Counted from the first letter of the stretch, positions 7,635 through 16,253 are shown. The stretch is 64,000 nt of DNA from Streptomyces varsoviensis (GCF_000718635.1 NZ_JOBF01000023.1:46616-110615); one strand, 5' to 3'. Numbers and translations are program-made. Notes: a model not told the origin generated them from the sequence alone.

Positions 7635-9704
7635 ATGTTGGCCATGACCTCCACGCTGGAAACGCCCCGCCCCGCAAGTACAGCCCCCGCCGCCCGCGCC
7701 GCAAGCACGGCCGGCACCGGCGAGGGCGCCAAGAAGTCCGTACAGCTCGTCGAGTTCACCGCGATGCACGGTGTCCGGTACAGCGTCACCCTCGGCTATC
7801 TGAAGGCGACCGCCATCGCCGACCCCGCCCTCGACGCGTCCTGCGAGTTCACCATCTCCGTGCGCGAACAGGGCGGCGGGGAACGGGCGATGGCGGAGCT
7901 GCTCGACTCCTGGGACGAACCGTTCGTGGTCGCGCTGACCGTCTTCTTCTGGAACCGCGCCCAGTCCCTTGAGCTGGCCCGCCAGGTGAAGCAGCGCTGG
8001 CCGGACTGCACGGTCGTCGTCGGTGGCAACGATGTCAGCCACCAGCAGGAGCCGCTGTTCGCCGAGGCCCCCTGGGTGGACGTGCTGGTGCACGGCGAGG
8101 GCGAGCTGCGCTTCCGCGATCTGATGCACTGCCTGCTCGCCGGCGGCGACCTCGCCACGATCCCCGGCATCAGCCACTGGTCCGGCGGCGCCCTCGTCAC
8201 CAACCCGGACGCCGACCGCATCACCGACCTCGACCAGGTCGTCTCGCCGATCCTCACCCCGGTCTACTCCGACGAGGAGATCACCGGCTCGTCGATGATC
8301 GTGTACGAGACCAACCGCGGCTGCCCGTACAAGTGCGCGTTCTGCTACTGGGGCGGCGCGACCAACTCCAAGGTCCGCCAGTTCGATCTGGAGCGGATCT
8401 TCGCCGAGCTGGGCCGGCTGATCCGGCTGATGCCGACGGACGCGACGCTGTTCATCGCGGACGCCAACTTCGGCATCCTCGGCCGCGACCGGCAGATCGC
8501 CGAGCACATCGTCGAACTCAGCAAGCGCTACGACAAGCGGCTGATCATCAGCACCAACTGGGCGAAGAACGGCAACGAGCGCATCGTGGAGATCGCGAGC
8601 ATGCTGCACGCCGCCGACCTCACCGGTGCCATCACGCTCTCCGCGCAGTCCTTCGACGCGGACGTACTCAAGATCGCCAACCGCGCCAACATCCGTACGG
8701 ACCACTACCGCCGGCTGCTGTCCCGCTTCCGCGAGCTCAACGTCCCCACCTACACCGACCTGATCTGGGGCCTGCCCGGCGAGTCGTACGAGACGTACCT
8801 CAAGGGCGTCGAGGAGGTGCTCACCGCGGGCGGCTCGCCGGTGATCTACCCCCTGCTGCTGCTCAACAACACCGAGTACTCCCGGGAGTCCTTCCAGGAC
8901 AAGCACCGGCTCACGACGCGCTGGATGCCCGGCGATGTCACCAACCCCGAACTCGTCGCCGACGTCGTCGTCGCGCACGAGGCCATGACCGCCGAGGAGT
9001 GGGCGCGCGGCATGGAGTTCCGGGTCGCCATGACCCTCTTCCAGAAGATCCTGCTGCGCTGCGCGCTGCGCGTCCTCCACGCGACGACGGGCGTACGGCT
9101 CGTCGAACTCTGCCAACGCGCCTGGTCGTTCCTGCTCGACGACTGCGCCGACCCGTTCCTGCGCGCCGTCGCCCGCAATGTCGCCGTCGCCCACCAGGAA
9201 CCGTCCGACCTCGACATGGAACTGCTCAAGACGGTCATCGGCGACCAGATCGTCGTACCCGAGGAGGTCCACTTCCAGGCCCTCCTCTGCCGCGCCGTCC
9301 GCACCGAGCGCGCGACGTCCGACCTGCTCACCGCGGCCGTCGACCGGCTGTGCGGCTGGCTGGCCGACGCCGGCCACGACATCGACCGCGAGCTGGTCGA
9401 CGGGGCCCTGACCCTCGACATCGCGGCCACGACGATCCTGCGCGCGAGCCTGCGCGGCGAACTGGCCGAGGCGACCTTCGCCATGCCGCGCCCGGCCTGG
9501 AACCGCCTCGTCGCGGACGGCGACGTACCGTCCAACCTCGACGCGAGCGACCAGGGCAGCGTCGTGCACGGCACCCTCTGGGCCCCGCCGCGCTGGGTCC
9601 ACTACCCGATCAGCGTGTACGCGCTCTCCATCTGGCACGGCACGGGCCGCCCCCTGCACGACGCGCTGTTCGCACTACCGGCCCGGCTGCCGACGGCGGC
9701 GTGA
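7635..9704 (+). CDS. Cobalamin-binding-type radical SAM enzyme (RiPP tailoring, possible C-methyltransferase)
   Basis: A radical SAM enzyme of 689 aa. Residues about 95-200 look like a B12-binding Rossmann domain (CTVVVGGNDVSHQQEPLF, then VDVLVHGEGELRF). The [4Fe-4S] motif is C230-PYK-C234-AF-C237, followed by a TIM-barrel region with LFIADANFGI and TDLIWGLPGES. The roughly 250-residue C-terminal extension is of unknown function. B12-type radical SAM proteins methylate unactivated carbons in RiPPs (TsrM, PoyC and bottromycin enzymes), so methylation of the precursor is a reasonable inference. It is transcribed away from the biosynthetic operon. ATG 7635 has only a weak ribosome-binding site; ATG 7644 is an alternative. 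Confidence 0.87.
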   Translation: MLAMTSTLETPRPASTAPAARAASTAGTGEGAKKSVQLVEFTAMHGVRYSVTLGYLKATAIADPALDASCEFTISVREQGGGERAMAELLDSWDEPFVVALTVFFWNRAQSLELARQVKQRWPDCTVVVGGNDVSHQQEPLFAEAPWVDVLVHGEGELRFRDLMHCLLAGGDLATIPGISHWSGGALVTNPDADRITDLDQVVSPILTPVYSDEEITGSSMIVYETNRGCPYKCAFCYWGGATNSKVRQFDLERIFAELGRLIRLMPTDATLFIADANFGILGRDRQIAEHIVELSKRYDKRLIISTNWAKNGNERIVEIASMLHAADLTGAITLSAQSFDADVLKIANRANIRTDHYRRLLSRFRELNVPTYTDLIWGLPGESYETYLKGVEEVLTAGGSPVIYPLLLLNNTEYSRESFQDKHRLTTRWMPGDVTNPELVADVVVAHEAMTAEEWARGMEFRVAMTLFQKILLRCALRVLHATTGVRLVELCQRAWSFLLDDCADPFLRAVARNVAVAHQEPSDLDMELLKTVIGDQIVVPEEVHFQALLCRAVRTERATSDLLTAAVDRLCGWLADAGHDIDRELVDGALTLDIAATTILRASLRGELAEATFAMPRPAWNRLVADGDVPSNLDASDQGSVVHGTLWAPPRWVHYPISVYALSIWHGTGRPLHDALFALPARLPTAA

Positions 9705-9714
9705 GACGCACTTA

Positions 9715-9780
9715 GGGGACAGGACAGGGGGCAGGGGACAGGAGACAGGGGACAGGGGGCGACAGGGCATAGGGGGCGGG
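9715..9780 (+). repeat. G-rich GGGGACAG tandem repeat between convergent genes
   Basis: The gap between the radical SAM stop and the convergent response-regulator stop is filled with GGGGACAG/GGGGGC-like units on the plus strand. It has more than four runs of three or more Gs at short spacing, so a G-quadruplex is possible. It may act as a transcription barrier between the two genes. Confidence 0.6.
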
Positions 9781-9818
9781 CTTCGGGCCTCCCCGGCCCC
9801 CTGGCGTGCGTTCGCCTC

Positions 9819-10421
9819 CTACAGCCAGCCGCGGGCCAGGGCGGTGCGGGCGGCGTCCGTGCGGTTGCGGGCGCCGAGCTTGGCCATGGCGGTGGAGAGG
9901 TAGTTGCGTACGGTGCCCTCGGCCAGGAAGAGCCGCGCCGCGATCTCGGCGTTGCTCGCGCCCTCCGCGACGGCGCGCAGCAACTCGCGCTCCCGCTCGG
10001 TCAGCGGGTCGGCGGCGTCCCAGGCGGCCACCGCCAGCTCCGGCGCGACGACCCGCTCGCCCGCGTGCACCCGGCGCAGGGCTGACGCCAGCTCCCCGAT
10101 CGGCGCGTCCTTGAGCACGTACCCGGCGACCCCGGCGTCGACCGCGCGCCGCAGATAGCCGCTGCGCGCGAACGTGGTGACGATCAGTACGCGCGTGGGG
10201 TCGCCCAGGCCGTTCAGCTCCGCGGCCAGGTCGAGGCCGGTACGGCCGGGCATCTCGATGTCCGTGACCAGGACGTTCGGCCGGTGCTCGCGCACGGCGG
10301 CCAGCGCGTCGTCGCCGTTGGTCGCGGTCGCTACGACCGTGATGTCGGGCTGGAGGTCCAGCAGGGAGGCGAAGGCCCCCAGCACCATGCCCTGGTCCTC
10401 GGCCAGGACGACGCGGATCAC
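9819..10421 (-). CDS. NarL/LuxR-family response regulator
   Basis: DNA-binding partner of the histidine kinase encoded just upstream. The 200-aa protein has a receiver domain (residues 1-118) with acidic pocket AEDQ and phospho-acceptor Asp54 in VTDIEMPG. The C-terminal LuxR helix-turn-helix (about 135-200) shows LTERERELLRAVAEGASNAE. The GTG start overlaps the kinase TGA stop (GTGA), indicating translational coupling. Its likely target is the adjacent ABC exporter operon, as in other Streptomyces DesK-like kinase/exporter sets; that is inferred from position only. Confidence 0.93.
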   Translation of the reverse strand: MIRVVLAEDQGMVLGAFASLLDLQPDITVVATATNGDDALAAVREHRPNVLVTDIEMPGRTGLDLAAELNGLGDPTRVLIVTTFARSGYLRRAVDAGVAGYVLKDAPIGELASALRRVHAGERVVAPELAVAAWDAADPLTERERELLRAVAEGASNAEIAARLFLAEGTVRNYLSTAMAKLGARNRTDAARTALARGWL

Positions 10422-11533
10422 CGGGCCGCCTCGACCGGCACGGTGATGGTCAGGGTCGTGCCGGCGGAGCCGGTGCGCTGTACCACGCCGCCGAGCTTCG
10501 CGATCCGCTCGCGCAGCCCGTTCAGCCCGGTGCCCTCCGGGGCCGTACCGCCGATGCCGTCGTCCGCGATCACCAAGCGCACCCGTTCCTCGTCCGCGTC
10601 CAGTCCGATGTGGCACATGGAGGCACGTGCGTGCCGGGCCACGTTGGTCACCGCCTCGCGCAGGGCGAGCCCCAGCTCGTGCTCGGCGGCGGCGACCAGG
10701 ATGAGATTGTCGTCGCACGCGACCCGCAGGGTCACGTCGGTCCCGGCCAACGCGCGCCGGGCCGCTTCCAGTTCCGCCCTGATGTTGGTCCGCCGCCATC
10801 CGCTGACCGTGCTGCGTATGGCGGCCAGCGCCTCCCTCGCGTTGCGTTCGATCTCCTCGGCCTCCGCGCGCGCCCGCTCCGGGTCGACCGGCACCAGCTC
10901 CTTGGTGAGCTGCGCGCGCATCACCACCGCGGTCAGCGAGTGGCCGAGCAGGTCGTGCAGGTCGCGCGCGATGCGCTCGCGCTCCCCGATGGCCGCGAGG
11001 AGTTCGGCCTGCGCGGCGCGCAACCGCTCGTTCTCCCGCTCCTGCCGCCGGCCCCGCTGCCGCATTTCGAGCAGCCCGACCAGCCAGAGGAATATGGACG
11101 CCGAGATGAGGCCCCAGAGCCGGTAGGGCATCGGCACCCGCGACACCACCGTCGTGACGGTGTTCAGCACGGTCAGCCCCGCGAACCACAGCGATGCCGT
11201 GCGCGACGGCAGCGTCTTGCCGGCGACGGCCGCCGCGTAGATGAACAGCACGCTCGCGTGGGTGTTGAACGGTGTGGCCACCGCGCCGATCACGGTGAAC
11301 GGCACGAGCGATGTCCAGGTCTGCCGCACGTAGTGGCCGCGCAGCAGCGTCCCGGCGAAGAGCAGGACCGTGGCCAGGCACACCGCGATCGCCAGCGGCC
11401 ACTCCCACCAGGCTTGTTGCGGGGAGAAGTAGGGCTGGGCGAAGACGAAGAGCACGTAGCAGAGGGAGATCCAATCCCAGGTGAGCAGCCGCGCGGCTAC
11501 GGACTTGGTGGCGTGAGCGTCATCGGTGTTCAT
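10418..11533 (-). CDS. DesK/NarL-type sensor histidine kinase
   Basis: A membrane sensor kinase of 371 aa. About four to five hydrophobic helices fill residues 20-155, followed by a coiled stretch rich in Arg/Glu. The HisKA_3 dimerisation domain has RDLHDLLGHSL with phospho-accepting His193. The C-terminal ATPase domain carries DDGIGG and the G-rich GLNGLRERIAKLGG. No extracellular sensor domain is visible, so the membrane helices probably do the sensing. It starts 22 nt after the ABC permease stop, so kinase, regulator and transporter likely share a transcript. Confidence 0.92.
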   Translation of the reverse strand: MNTDDAHATKSVAARLLTWDWISLCYVLFVFAQPYFSPQQAWWEWPLAIAVCLATVLLFAGTLLRGHYVRQTWTSLVPFTVIGAVATPFNTHASVLFIYAAAVAGKTLPSRTASLWFAGLTVLNTVTTVVSRVPMPYRLWGLISASIFLWLVGLLEMRQRGRRQERENERLRAAQAELLAAIGERERIARDLHDLLGHSLTAVVMRAQLTKELVPVDPERARAEAEEIERNAREALAAIRSTVSGWRRTNIRAELEAARRALAGTDVTLRVACDDNLILVAAAEHELGLALREAVTNVARHARASMCHIGLDADEERVRLVIADDGIGGTAPEGTGLNGLRERIAKLGGVVQRTGSAGTTLTITVPVEAAR

Positions 11534-11555
11534 ATCCGAGACCCATATCGGAGAC

Positions 11556-12302
11556 TCATATTCGGGCGCGACGATAGGACATGACGGCGACGGTACCGGC
11601 GACCACGGTGGTGATCACGAGGGCGAGTACGTGGAGCAGGGCGGACCCGTCGCCCAGTTGGGCGAGGCCGAGCTCCGCGAGGTGATAGGTGGGCAGGAAC
11701 TCGGCTATGTGCTTCACCGCGGAGGGCAGAAACCGAATGGGTATCCACAGACCGGACAGCACCGCCAGCGGGAACAGCACCGCGTTGAGCATCGCGATCG
11801 TCGCGCCCGTCCGGAACCGCAGCCCGACGGCCACGCTGAACAGCGTGAACGGGACGGTGCCCAGCAGCAGCACGACCGCCACCCGCAGCAGCGCCCAGGG
11901 CGAGGCGTCCAGCGTGCCGAACGCCGCGGCCGCCACGCCCATCAGCAGCAGCACGCCCACTCCGTAGAGCAGCGCGGCGGTCGCCTTCGCGGCGAGGCTG
12001 ATCCCGACGGGCACCGCGGAGACCCGCTTCATACGCAGCCAGCCCAGGTCACGGTCCTGCGCGACCCCGATCCCCGGCTGCAGCGCCGCCACCGTGATCA
12101 CACCGTACGTACCGAACGTGGCCACCATCGCCGTACCGGCCGAGAGCCCCTGCGTGCTGCCGTGCCCGTACAGCAGGTTGAAGAGAATGAAGAAGCCCAC
12201 CGGCATGAGAATGCTGAAGAACAACGAGGTCGGCTCCCGCACGATCGCCCGCAGCTCGTCCCGCAACTCCACCCGGAAGATCCGCACACCCAGCACACTC
12301 AC
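11556..12302 (-). CDS. ABC-2 type transporter permease
   Basis: An integral membrane subunit of 248 aa with about six hydrophobic segments, typical of ABC-2 exporters (drug, lipid or peptide efflux). Segments such as LFFSILMPVGFFILFNLLYG and AVLFPLAVLSGLWIPIRFLP fit the family. The GTG start overlaps the ATPase stop by four bases (GTGA), so the pair forms one transporter. The linked two-component system suggests inducible export, possibly of a cell-envelope-active compound. The substrate cannot be named. Confidence 0.9.
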   Translation of the reverse strand: MSVLGVRIFRVELRDELRAIVREPTSLFFSILMPVGFFILFNLLYGHGSTQGLSAGTAMVATFGTYGVITVAALQPGIGVAQDRDLGWLRMKRVSAVPVGISLAAKATAALLYGVGVLLLMGVAAAAFGTLDASPWALLRVAVVLLLGTVPFTLFSVAVGLRFRTGATIAMLNAVLFPLAVLSGLWIPIRFLPSAVKHIAEFLPTYHLAELGLAQLGDGSALLHVLALVITTVVAGTVAVMSYRRARI

Positions 12303-13213
12303 GCCGCCACCTCTTCCGCCGTGCCGCCGTCTGTCAACGCGAAGACGGCCTCCTCCAGGCCGGCGTCCCGCACGCGCAGCTCCGACAGGTCCGGGTCACG
12401 GTCGAGCAGGACGCGCAGCAATTCCTCGGGTGCGCGCGTCTGGATCTTCACCAGGTGGTCGTGCTCGGGCGTCACGGACAGCACGCCCGGAAGCCGCTCC
12501 AGCTCGCCGCGACCGAGGCGGGTCCGGGCGGTCACCGTACGGTCGGGAAGCCGGGCGACCAGCTCCTCCGGCGGCGCGTCCGCCAGGACTCGGCCGTGGT
12601 CGAGCACCACGACGCGGTCGGCGACCTCCGCGGACTCCTCTATGAGGTGCGTGGTGACGAGCACCGCGGTCCCCTGCTCCCGACGCCGGGCGAGTATCTG
12701 CCAGAAGTGCCGCCGGGCAGAGGTGTCCAGCCCGGCCGTGGGCTCGTCGAGCACGAGCAGCGCCGGCTCGGTGACCAGGGCCATCGCGAGCTGCACCCGT
12801 TGCTTCTGGCCCCCGGAGAGCTTCGCGACCCGCCGCCGAGCCAAGTCCGTCAGCCCGAGCTCCGCCAGCACGGGCCCGGCCGCCGAGCCCCGCAGCCCGC
12901 CACGGATCGCGGCCCCGGTGACCAGCTCCTGCACCGTGAGGGTGTTGGGAAACCCGAGGGTCTGCTGCGCCACCCCCAGCCGCCGCCGCGTCGCCGCCCG
13001 CCGCGGATCGCCGTCCAGCACCCGCACGGCCCCTTCCTGCGCCGCACGCAACCCGACCACGATCGTCACCAACGTCGACTTACCGGCCCCGTTGGGCCCC
13101 AGCAGCGCCACACACTCCCCGGCCCCCACCTCCAAGTCCACCCCATCGAGCGCCACCGTCTCCCCGTACCGGTACCGCAACCCCTCAGCCGCCACCACCC
13201 GCGTCGTTCCCAT
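12299..13213 (-). CDS. ABC transporter ATP-binding protein
   Basis: A cytoplasmic ATPase of 304 aa that energises the permease encoded downstream. Walker A is GPNGAGKST (residues 39-47), the signature is LSGGQ (132-136) and Walker B is LLVLDE (152-157), followed by a switch His in TTHLIEESAE. The C-terminal extension fits drug-exporter (DrrA/CcmA) subtypes. ATG 13213 is preferred because AGGGG lies just upstream; a longer in-frame start at 13279 has no ribosome-binding site. It is the first gene of a four-gene operon running to 9819. Confidence 0.92.
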   Translation of the reverse strand: MGTTRVVAAEGLRYRYGETVALDGVDLEVGAGECVALLGPNGAGKSTLVTIVVGLRAAQEGAVRVLDGDPRRAATRRRLGVAQQTLGFPNTLTVQELVTGAAIRGGLRGSAAGPVLAELGLTDLARRRVAKLSGGQKQRVQLAMALVTEPALLVLDEPTAGLDTSARRHFWQILARRREQGTAVLVTTHLIEESAEVADRVVVLDHGRVLADAPPEELVARLPDRTVTARTRLGRGELERLPGVLSVTPEHDHLVKIQTRAPEELLRVLLDRDPDLSELRVRDAGLEEAVFALTDGGTAEEVAA

Positions 13214-13330
13214 ACCCCTAAGCTGCCGCCCCACCGCCCCCACCGGTAGTGACCCCCCGTCACGCCCCCCAAATGACAATTGTCATCCCGGCCGCCCCTC
13301 GGCGCGGGGCAACGCCGCACAGGCGACGCG

Positions 13331-13681
13331 TCAGTTGGACCGTCGCTGAGGCAATTCGGGCCGGACCAACGCCTGGGCGAACGGCTCTCCGGTGGCTCGC
13401 GCGTAGTTCATTCGCTCCCGCACCTCCCTAAGAGTGCGAGGGCGATACCCGGGACCGCCACAGCAACTCTTGTGGAACCGCACTCCGGCGTGAAGCAGCA
13501 CGGAGAGCGCCCGCCAGGCGGAGTCATCCCGCTTCTTGGGCGCCGCGAAGGCCGAACCAACGTGAATCAACGGCCCCGCGCAGCGCGGACAGACCCGGTC
13601 TTGGGTGTAGCGATCGGGGTACGACTGCTTGTACGACCCCCGACAGGGCAGGCAAACGTACGAGGTCTTTCCATGAGGCAT
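13331..13681 (-). CDS. Small zinc-ribbon protein, function unknown
   Basis: A 116-aa protein starting MPHGKTSYVCLPC. Two CxxC pairs (C10/C13 and C31/C34) form a likely zinc ribbon, and a later KSCCGGPGY motif adds two more Cys. From memory, close Streptomyces relatives were named 'deoxyxylulose-5-phosphate synthase', but the protein is far too short and has no thiamine-diphosphate fold, so I reject that name. The C-terminal half (RTLREVRERMNYARATGEPF) is helical. A nucleic-acid or chaperone-like role is possible but unproven. Confidence 0.82.
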   Translation of the reverse strand: MPHGKTSYVCLPCRGSYKQSYPDRYTQDRVCPRCAGPLIHVGSAFAAPKKRDDSAWRALSVLLHAGVRFHKSCCGGPGYRPRTLREVRERMNYARATGEPFAQALVRPELPQRRSN

Positions 13682-13775
13682 CCGGCAAGGGTAAATCGAC
13701 CGAAGACCGACCTCGACGAAATTTCGCTGACCTAGCCCCCTCCTCGCTCTTCCTCGCGCCTCGGAAAAGAACCAG

Positions 13776-13930
13776 ATGACATACCTACCCCCGCTGTGGC
13801 CCGTCTCCGTGAAGGGCGTCGCCCTCGACGCCCATGACCGAGTCCTGCTCCTACGCAACGAGCGCGACGAATGGGAACTCCCCGGCGGCCGCCTAGAGAT
13901 CGGCAACCCACCCGGCACAGCCCCCGCAGA
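13776..13930 (+). pseudogene. NUDIX hydrolase remnant (5' fragment)
   Basis: The frame starts MTYLPPLWPVSVKGVALDA and runs into VLLLRNERDEWELPGGRLE, the normal beginning of a NUDIX domain. It then loses similarity after EIGNPPGTAP, before the REXXEEXGU part of the NUDIX box. Only about 50 of the usual 140 or more residues remain, so the catalytic glutamates are missing. The rest of the frame is low-complexity and runs into the terminator and tRNA on the other strand. This is a truncated gene beside a tRNA, consistent with a deletion or old integration event. Confidence 0.7.
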
Positions 13931-14022
13931 CATCAGCCCAGCTCCCCGTGATACCTGGGACGGCCCCACGAAGACAGCCCCGAAGTGGACCAGCGGCCCC
14001 CCCGCAGCGTTGCCACAAGACC

Positions 14023-14056
14023 GAGACCCCACCGCCCTCTCGGGCGGCAGGGTCTC
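14023..14056 (-). terminator. Hairpin terminator downstream of tRNA-Arg
   Basis: GAGACCC...GGGTCTC arms enclose a GC-rich inner stem (CCGCCC/GGGCGG) around a TCTC loop. It lies just past the tRNA 3' end on the minus strand. There is no strong T-tract, which is common in Streptomyces. Confidence 0.75.
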
Positions 14057-14074
14057 TGACCTGCCTTTTCTCTG

Positions 14075-14147
14075 TGCCCCCGGCAGGATTCGAACCTGCG
14101 ACACCCGCTTTAGGAGAGCGGTGCTCTATCCCCTGAGCTACGGAGGC
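14075..14147 (-). tRNA. tRNA-Arg (anticodon CCU)
   Basis: A full cloverleaf on the minus strand. The acceptor GCCTCCG pairs with CGGGGGC (one G-U). The D stem is GCTC/GAGC, the anticodon stem is CCGCT/AGCGG with loop CTCCTAA (anticodon CCT), and the T stem is GCAGG/CCTGC with TTCGAAT. The discriminator base is A and CCA is not encoded. tRNA genes of this kind are known integration targets, and a truncated NUDIX gene lies on its 3' side. Confidence 0.95.
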
Positions 14148-14247
14148 GGGGTGGGCGGACGGTCCGGTGCGGGTGGTGGGCGCGTGGGGCCGTTTCGACC
14201 ACTGACAGGGTAGCGGATGGGTTGGGCGGGGTTCGATGCTGTGGGGG

Positions 14248-15165
14248 TCAGGGGGTGGCTGCGGCTTGGTGGAGGAGGGTGGTGACGTGGCGGATGGCTG
14301 GGCGGTGGGTGGTGCCGGGGCGAGTGGTGATGAAGAGGGTGCGGGTCACGGGATGGGCCAGGGGGTGGAGGCTGAGGGGGGCGGTGGTCTCGGGGAGGGT
14401 GAGGCGGGGGAGGAGGGCCACGCCGGCGCCTGCCGCCGCCAGGGCCGTCAGGACGGAGAAGTCGCTGCTGCGGGCGCTGATGCGCGGTACGAAGCCGGCG
14501 GCGCCGCAGGTTCGCTGGATCATCTCGTAGCACGACGTGTCCGGGCTCGGCGTCAGCCAGGAGGCGTCCGCGAGCCGTGACAGGTCGGCGGCCTCGCCCG
14601 CCGCCAGCCCCAGGCGCGTCGCGTGGTCCGGGTGGAGGGCCAGCAGGACCGGGTCGTCCATCAGGCGTGAGTGGTCGCAGCCCGGCGGGAAGTCCCGAGG
14701 CAGGACCGTATAACCATGGACCACCGCCAGGTCCGTCTCCCGTCTGCGCAGGGACTCCAGCGCTTCCTCCGGTTCCTGTTCCGTCAGGTGCAGCGTCGGG
14801 GCGCGGCCTTCCGCGCTGTCCGTCATGGATGGCCAGATCGGCGGGAACAGCCTGCGCGCCGCCGACGCGAACGCCGCCACCCGCACCACCCCGTGCCCGC
14901 CCCCGCGCAGCGCCGCCAAATCCGACTCCGCTGCGGCCAAGTCGCCCAGCACCACCTCCGCGTGCGCCACCAGCAGTTCCCCCGCCGCCGTCAGTCGCAG
15001 GGTCCGGCCCCGCTTCTCCACGACCGGGACCCCCGCCTCCCGTTCCAGCACCGCCAAGTGCTGCGACACCGCCGGCGCCGTCAGATGCAGCGCCTCCGCC
15101 GTCGCCGCCACCGTCCCGTACATCGCCAGATGCTGAATGATCCGCAGCCTTCGCACATCGAGCAT
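14248..15165 (-). CDS. LysR-family transcriptional regulator
   Basis: A 305-aa regulator. The N-terminal winged helix-turn-helix (residues 1-60; MLDVRRLRIIQHLAMYGTV, then TAPAVSQHLAVLEREAG) is followed by a linker helix and a periplasmic-binding-protein-like effector domain. The ATG at 15165 is the natural start. It is divergent from an EamA-type exporter 168 bp away, the usual arrangement where a LysR protein controls an amino-acid or metabolite exporter. The intervening AT-rich DNA is the likely binding site. Confidence 0.92.
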   Translation of the reverse strand: MLDVRRLRIIQHLAMYGTVAATAEALHLTAPAVSQHLAVLEREAGVPVVEKRGRTLRLTAAGELLVAHAEVVLGDLAAAESDLAALRGGGHGVVRVAAFASAARRLFPPIWPSMTDSAEGRAPTLHLTEQEPEEALESLRRRETDLAVVHGYTVLPRDFPPGCDHSRLMDDPVLLALHPDHATRLGLAAGEAADLSRLADASWLTPSPDTSCYEMIQRTCGAAGFVPRISARSSDFSVLTALAAAGAGVALLPRLTLPETTAPLSLHPLAHPVTRTLFITTRPGTTHRPAIRHVTTLLHQAAATP

Positions 15166-15235
15166 TCGGTCAGCTTAGGGAGTCGGGCCTTGCTGGCCCG
15201 TCCCGCGAGCCCTGTGGGTCCTGCGGGGCCTCAGC

Positions 15236-15300
15236 GCCCTGCCTCTATTAAGTCGCCTATTAAGTTTCGCTTATTTGTTTTCCTATTAAAGCTAACTGGA
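15236..15300. promoter_or_regulatory. AT-rich LysR/EamA divergent promoter with TATTAAG repeats
   Basis: This short AT-rich patch is in sharp contrast to its GC-rich flanks. TATTAA recurs three times, as CTATTAAG near 15245 and 15257 and as TATTAAA near 15284. It lies between divergent starts at 15165 and 15333, so it probably holds both promoters and the LysR site. Confidence 0.55.
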
Positions 15301-15332
15301 ACTTTTCCGTCTTCCGCCCCACCCTTTTACCC

Positions 15333-16253
15333 GTGACCTCACCCTCCCCCCGCCTCCTCGCCCTCGCCGGCACCGTGCTCCTCTGGGCCTCCGCCTTCCC
15401 TGCCATCCGCGTCGGGGTCGATGAGCTGGGCGTCGCCGCGCTCTCCTTTCTGCGGCTCGCCGTGGCGGCGGTGGCGCTTGTGGTCGTGGCGCCGTTCGCG
15501 GGGGTGCGGCTGCCGGGGCGGGGGGATCTGCCGCTCATCGGGCTCTGCGGGGCCACGGGCATGACCGCCTACCAGACGCTGCTCAACTGGGGCGAGGTCC
15601 ATGTCGAAGCCGGTACCGCAAGCCTGCTGATCAGTGCCGCGCCCGTCTTCAGCGTGCTGCTCGGCGCCGTCTTCCTCCCGGAATCCGAACCCCTCACCCG
15701 CTCCGTACTCGTCGGCAGCGTCGTCGCGATCGGCGGGTGCGCCCTCGTTGCGCTCGCGGGCGGGGCGACCGGGTTCAGCGCCGGGGCGCTGGTGGTGGTC
15801 GCCGCGGCGGTCGTCCAGGGGGTCTACCACTTCGCGACCAAGCCGCTGCTGCGCCGCTACACCGGGCTCGAAGTGGCCACGTACGCCATGGTCGCCGGTA
15901 CGGTCCTCGGGCTGCCGCTCGCGCCCGGCGCCGTACGCGCCGCCGCGCACGCGCCCGCCGGCGCCCTCGCCCCCGCGGTCTTCCTGGGGCTGCTGCCCTC
16001 CGCCCTCGGCTTCGTGATCTGGGGATACGCCGTCGCCCGGCTGCCCCTCGCCGTCTCCACCGCCGCCCTCTACCTCGTGCCGCCCGTCGCGCTCGCCGTC
16101 TCCTTCGTCTGGCTCTCCGAGGCGCCCCACCCGGTCGAACTCCTCGGCGGCGCCGTCACCGTACTCGGGGTCCTCCTCATCAACCGCGGTCGCCGGCCGG
16201 CGACGGGCGCCCCAGGCGCGGACCTCAGCCCAAGTGCATCCACACGCCCTTGA
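15333..16253 (+). CDS. EamA/DMT-family transporter
   Basis: A membrane exporter of 306 aa with about ten hydrophobic helices arranged as two EamA repeats (residues 8-140 and 150-290). Repeat features include LLWASAFPAIRVGVDELGV and a late FVWLSEAPHPVELLGGAVT. DMT proteins of this type export amino acids, nucleosides or related metabolites. The start is GTG 15333. The 3' end overlaps the convergent aldehyde dehydrogenase gene by 29 bp. The divergent LysR gene is the likely regulator. Confidence 0.9.
   Translation: MTSPSPRLLALAGTVLLWASAFPAIRVGVDELGVAALSFLRLAVAAVALVVVAPFAGVRLPGRGDLPLIGLCGATGMTAYQTLLNWGEVHVEAGTASLLISAAPVFSVLLGAVFLPESEPLTRSVLVGSVVAIGGCALVALAGGATGFSAGALVVVAAAVVQGVYHFATKPLLRRYTGLEVATYAMVAGTVLGLPLAPGAVRAAAHAPAGALAPAVFLGLLPSALGFVIWGYAVARLPLAVSTAALYLVPPVALAVSFVWLSEAPHPVELLGGAVTVLGVLLINRGRRPATGAPGADLSPSASTRP

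Noticed and set aside
13331..13681. 1-deoxy-D-xylulose-5-phosphate synthase, the name sometimes attached to such proteins
   Set aside because: At 116 aa it lacks the thiamine-diphosphate domains; the zinc-ribbon pattern explains the sequence better.
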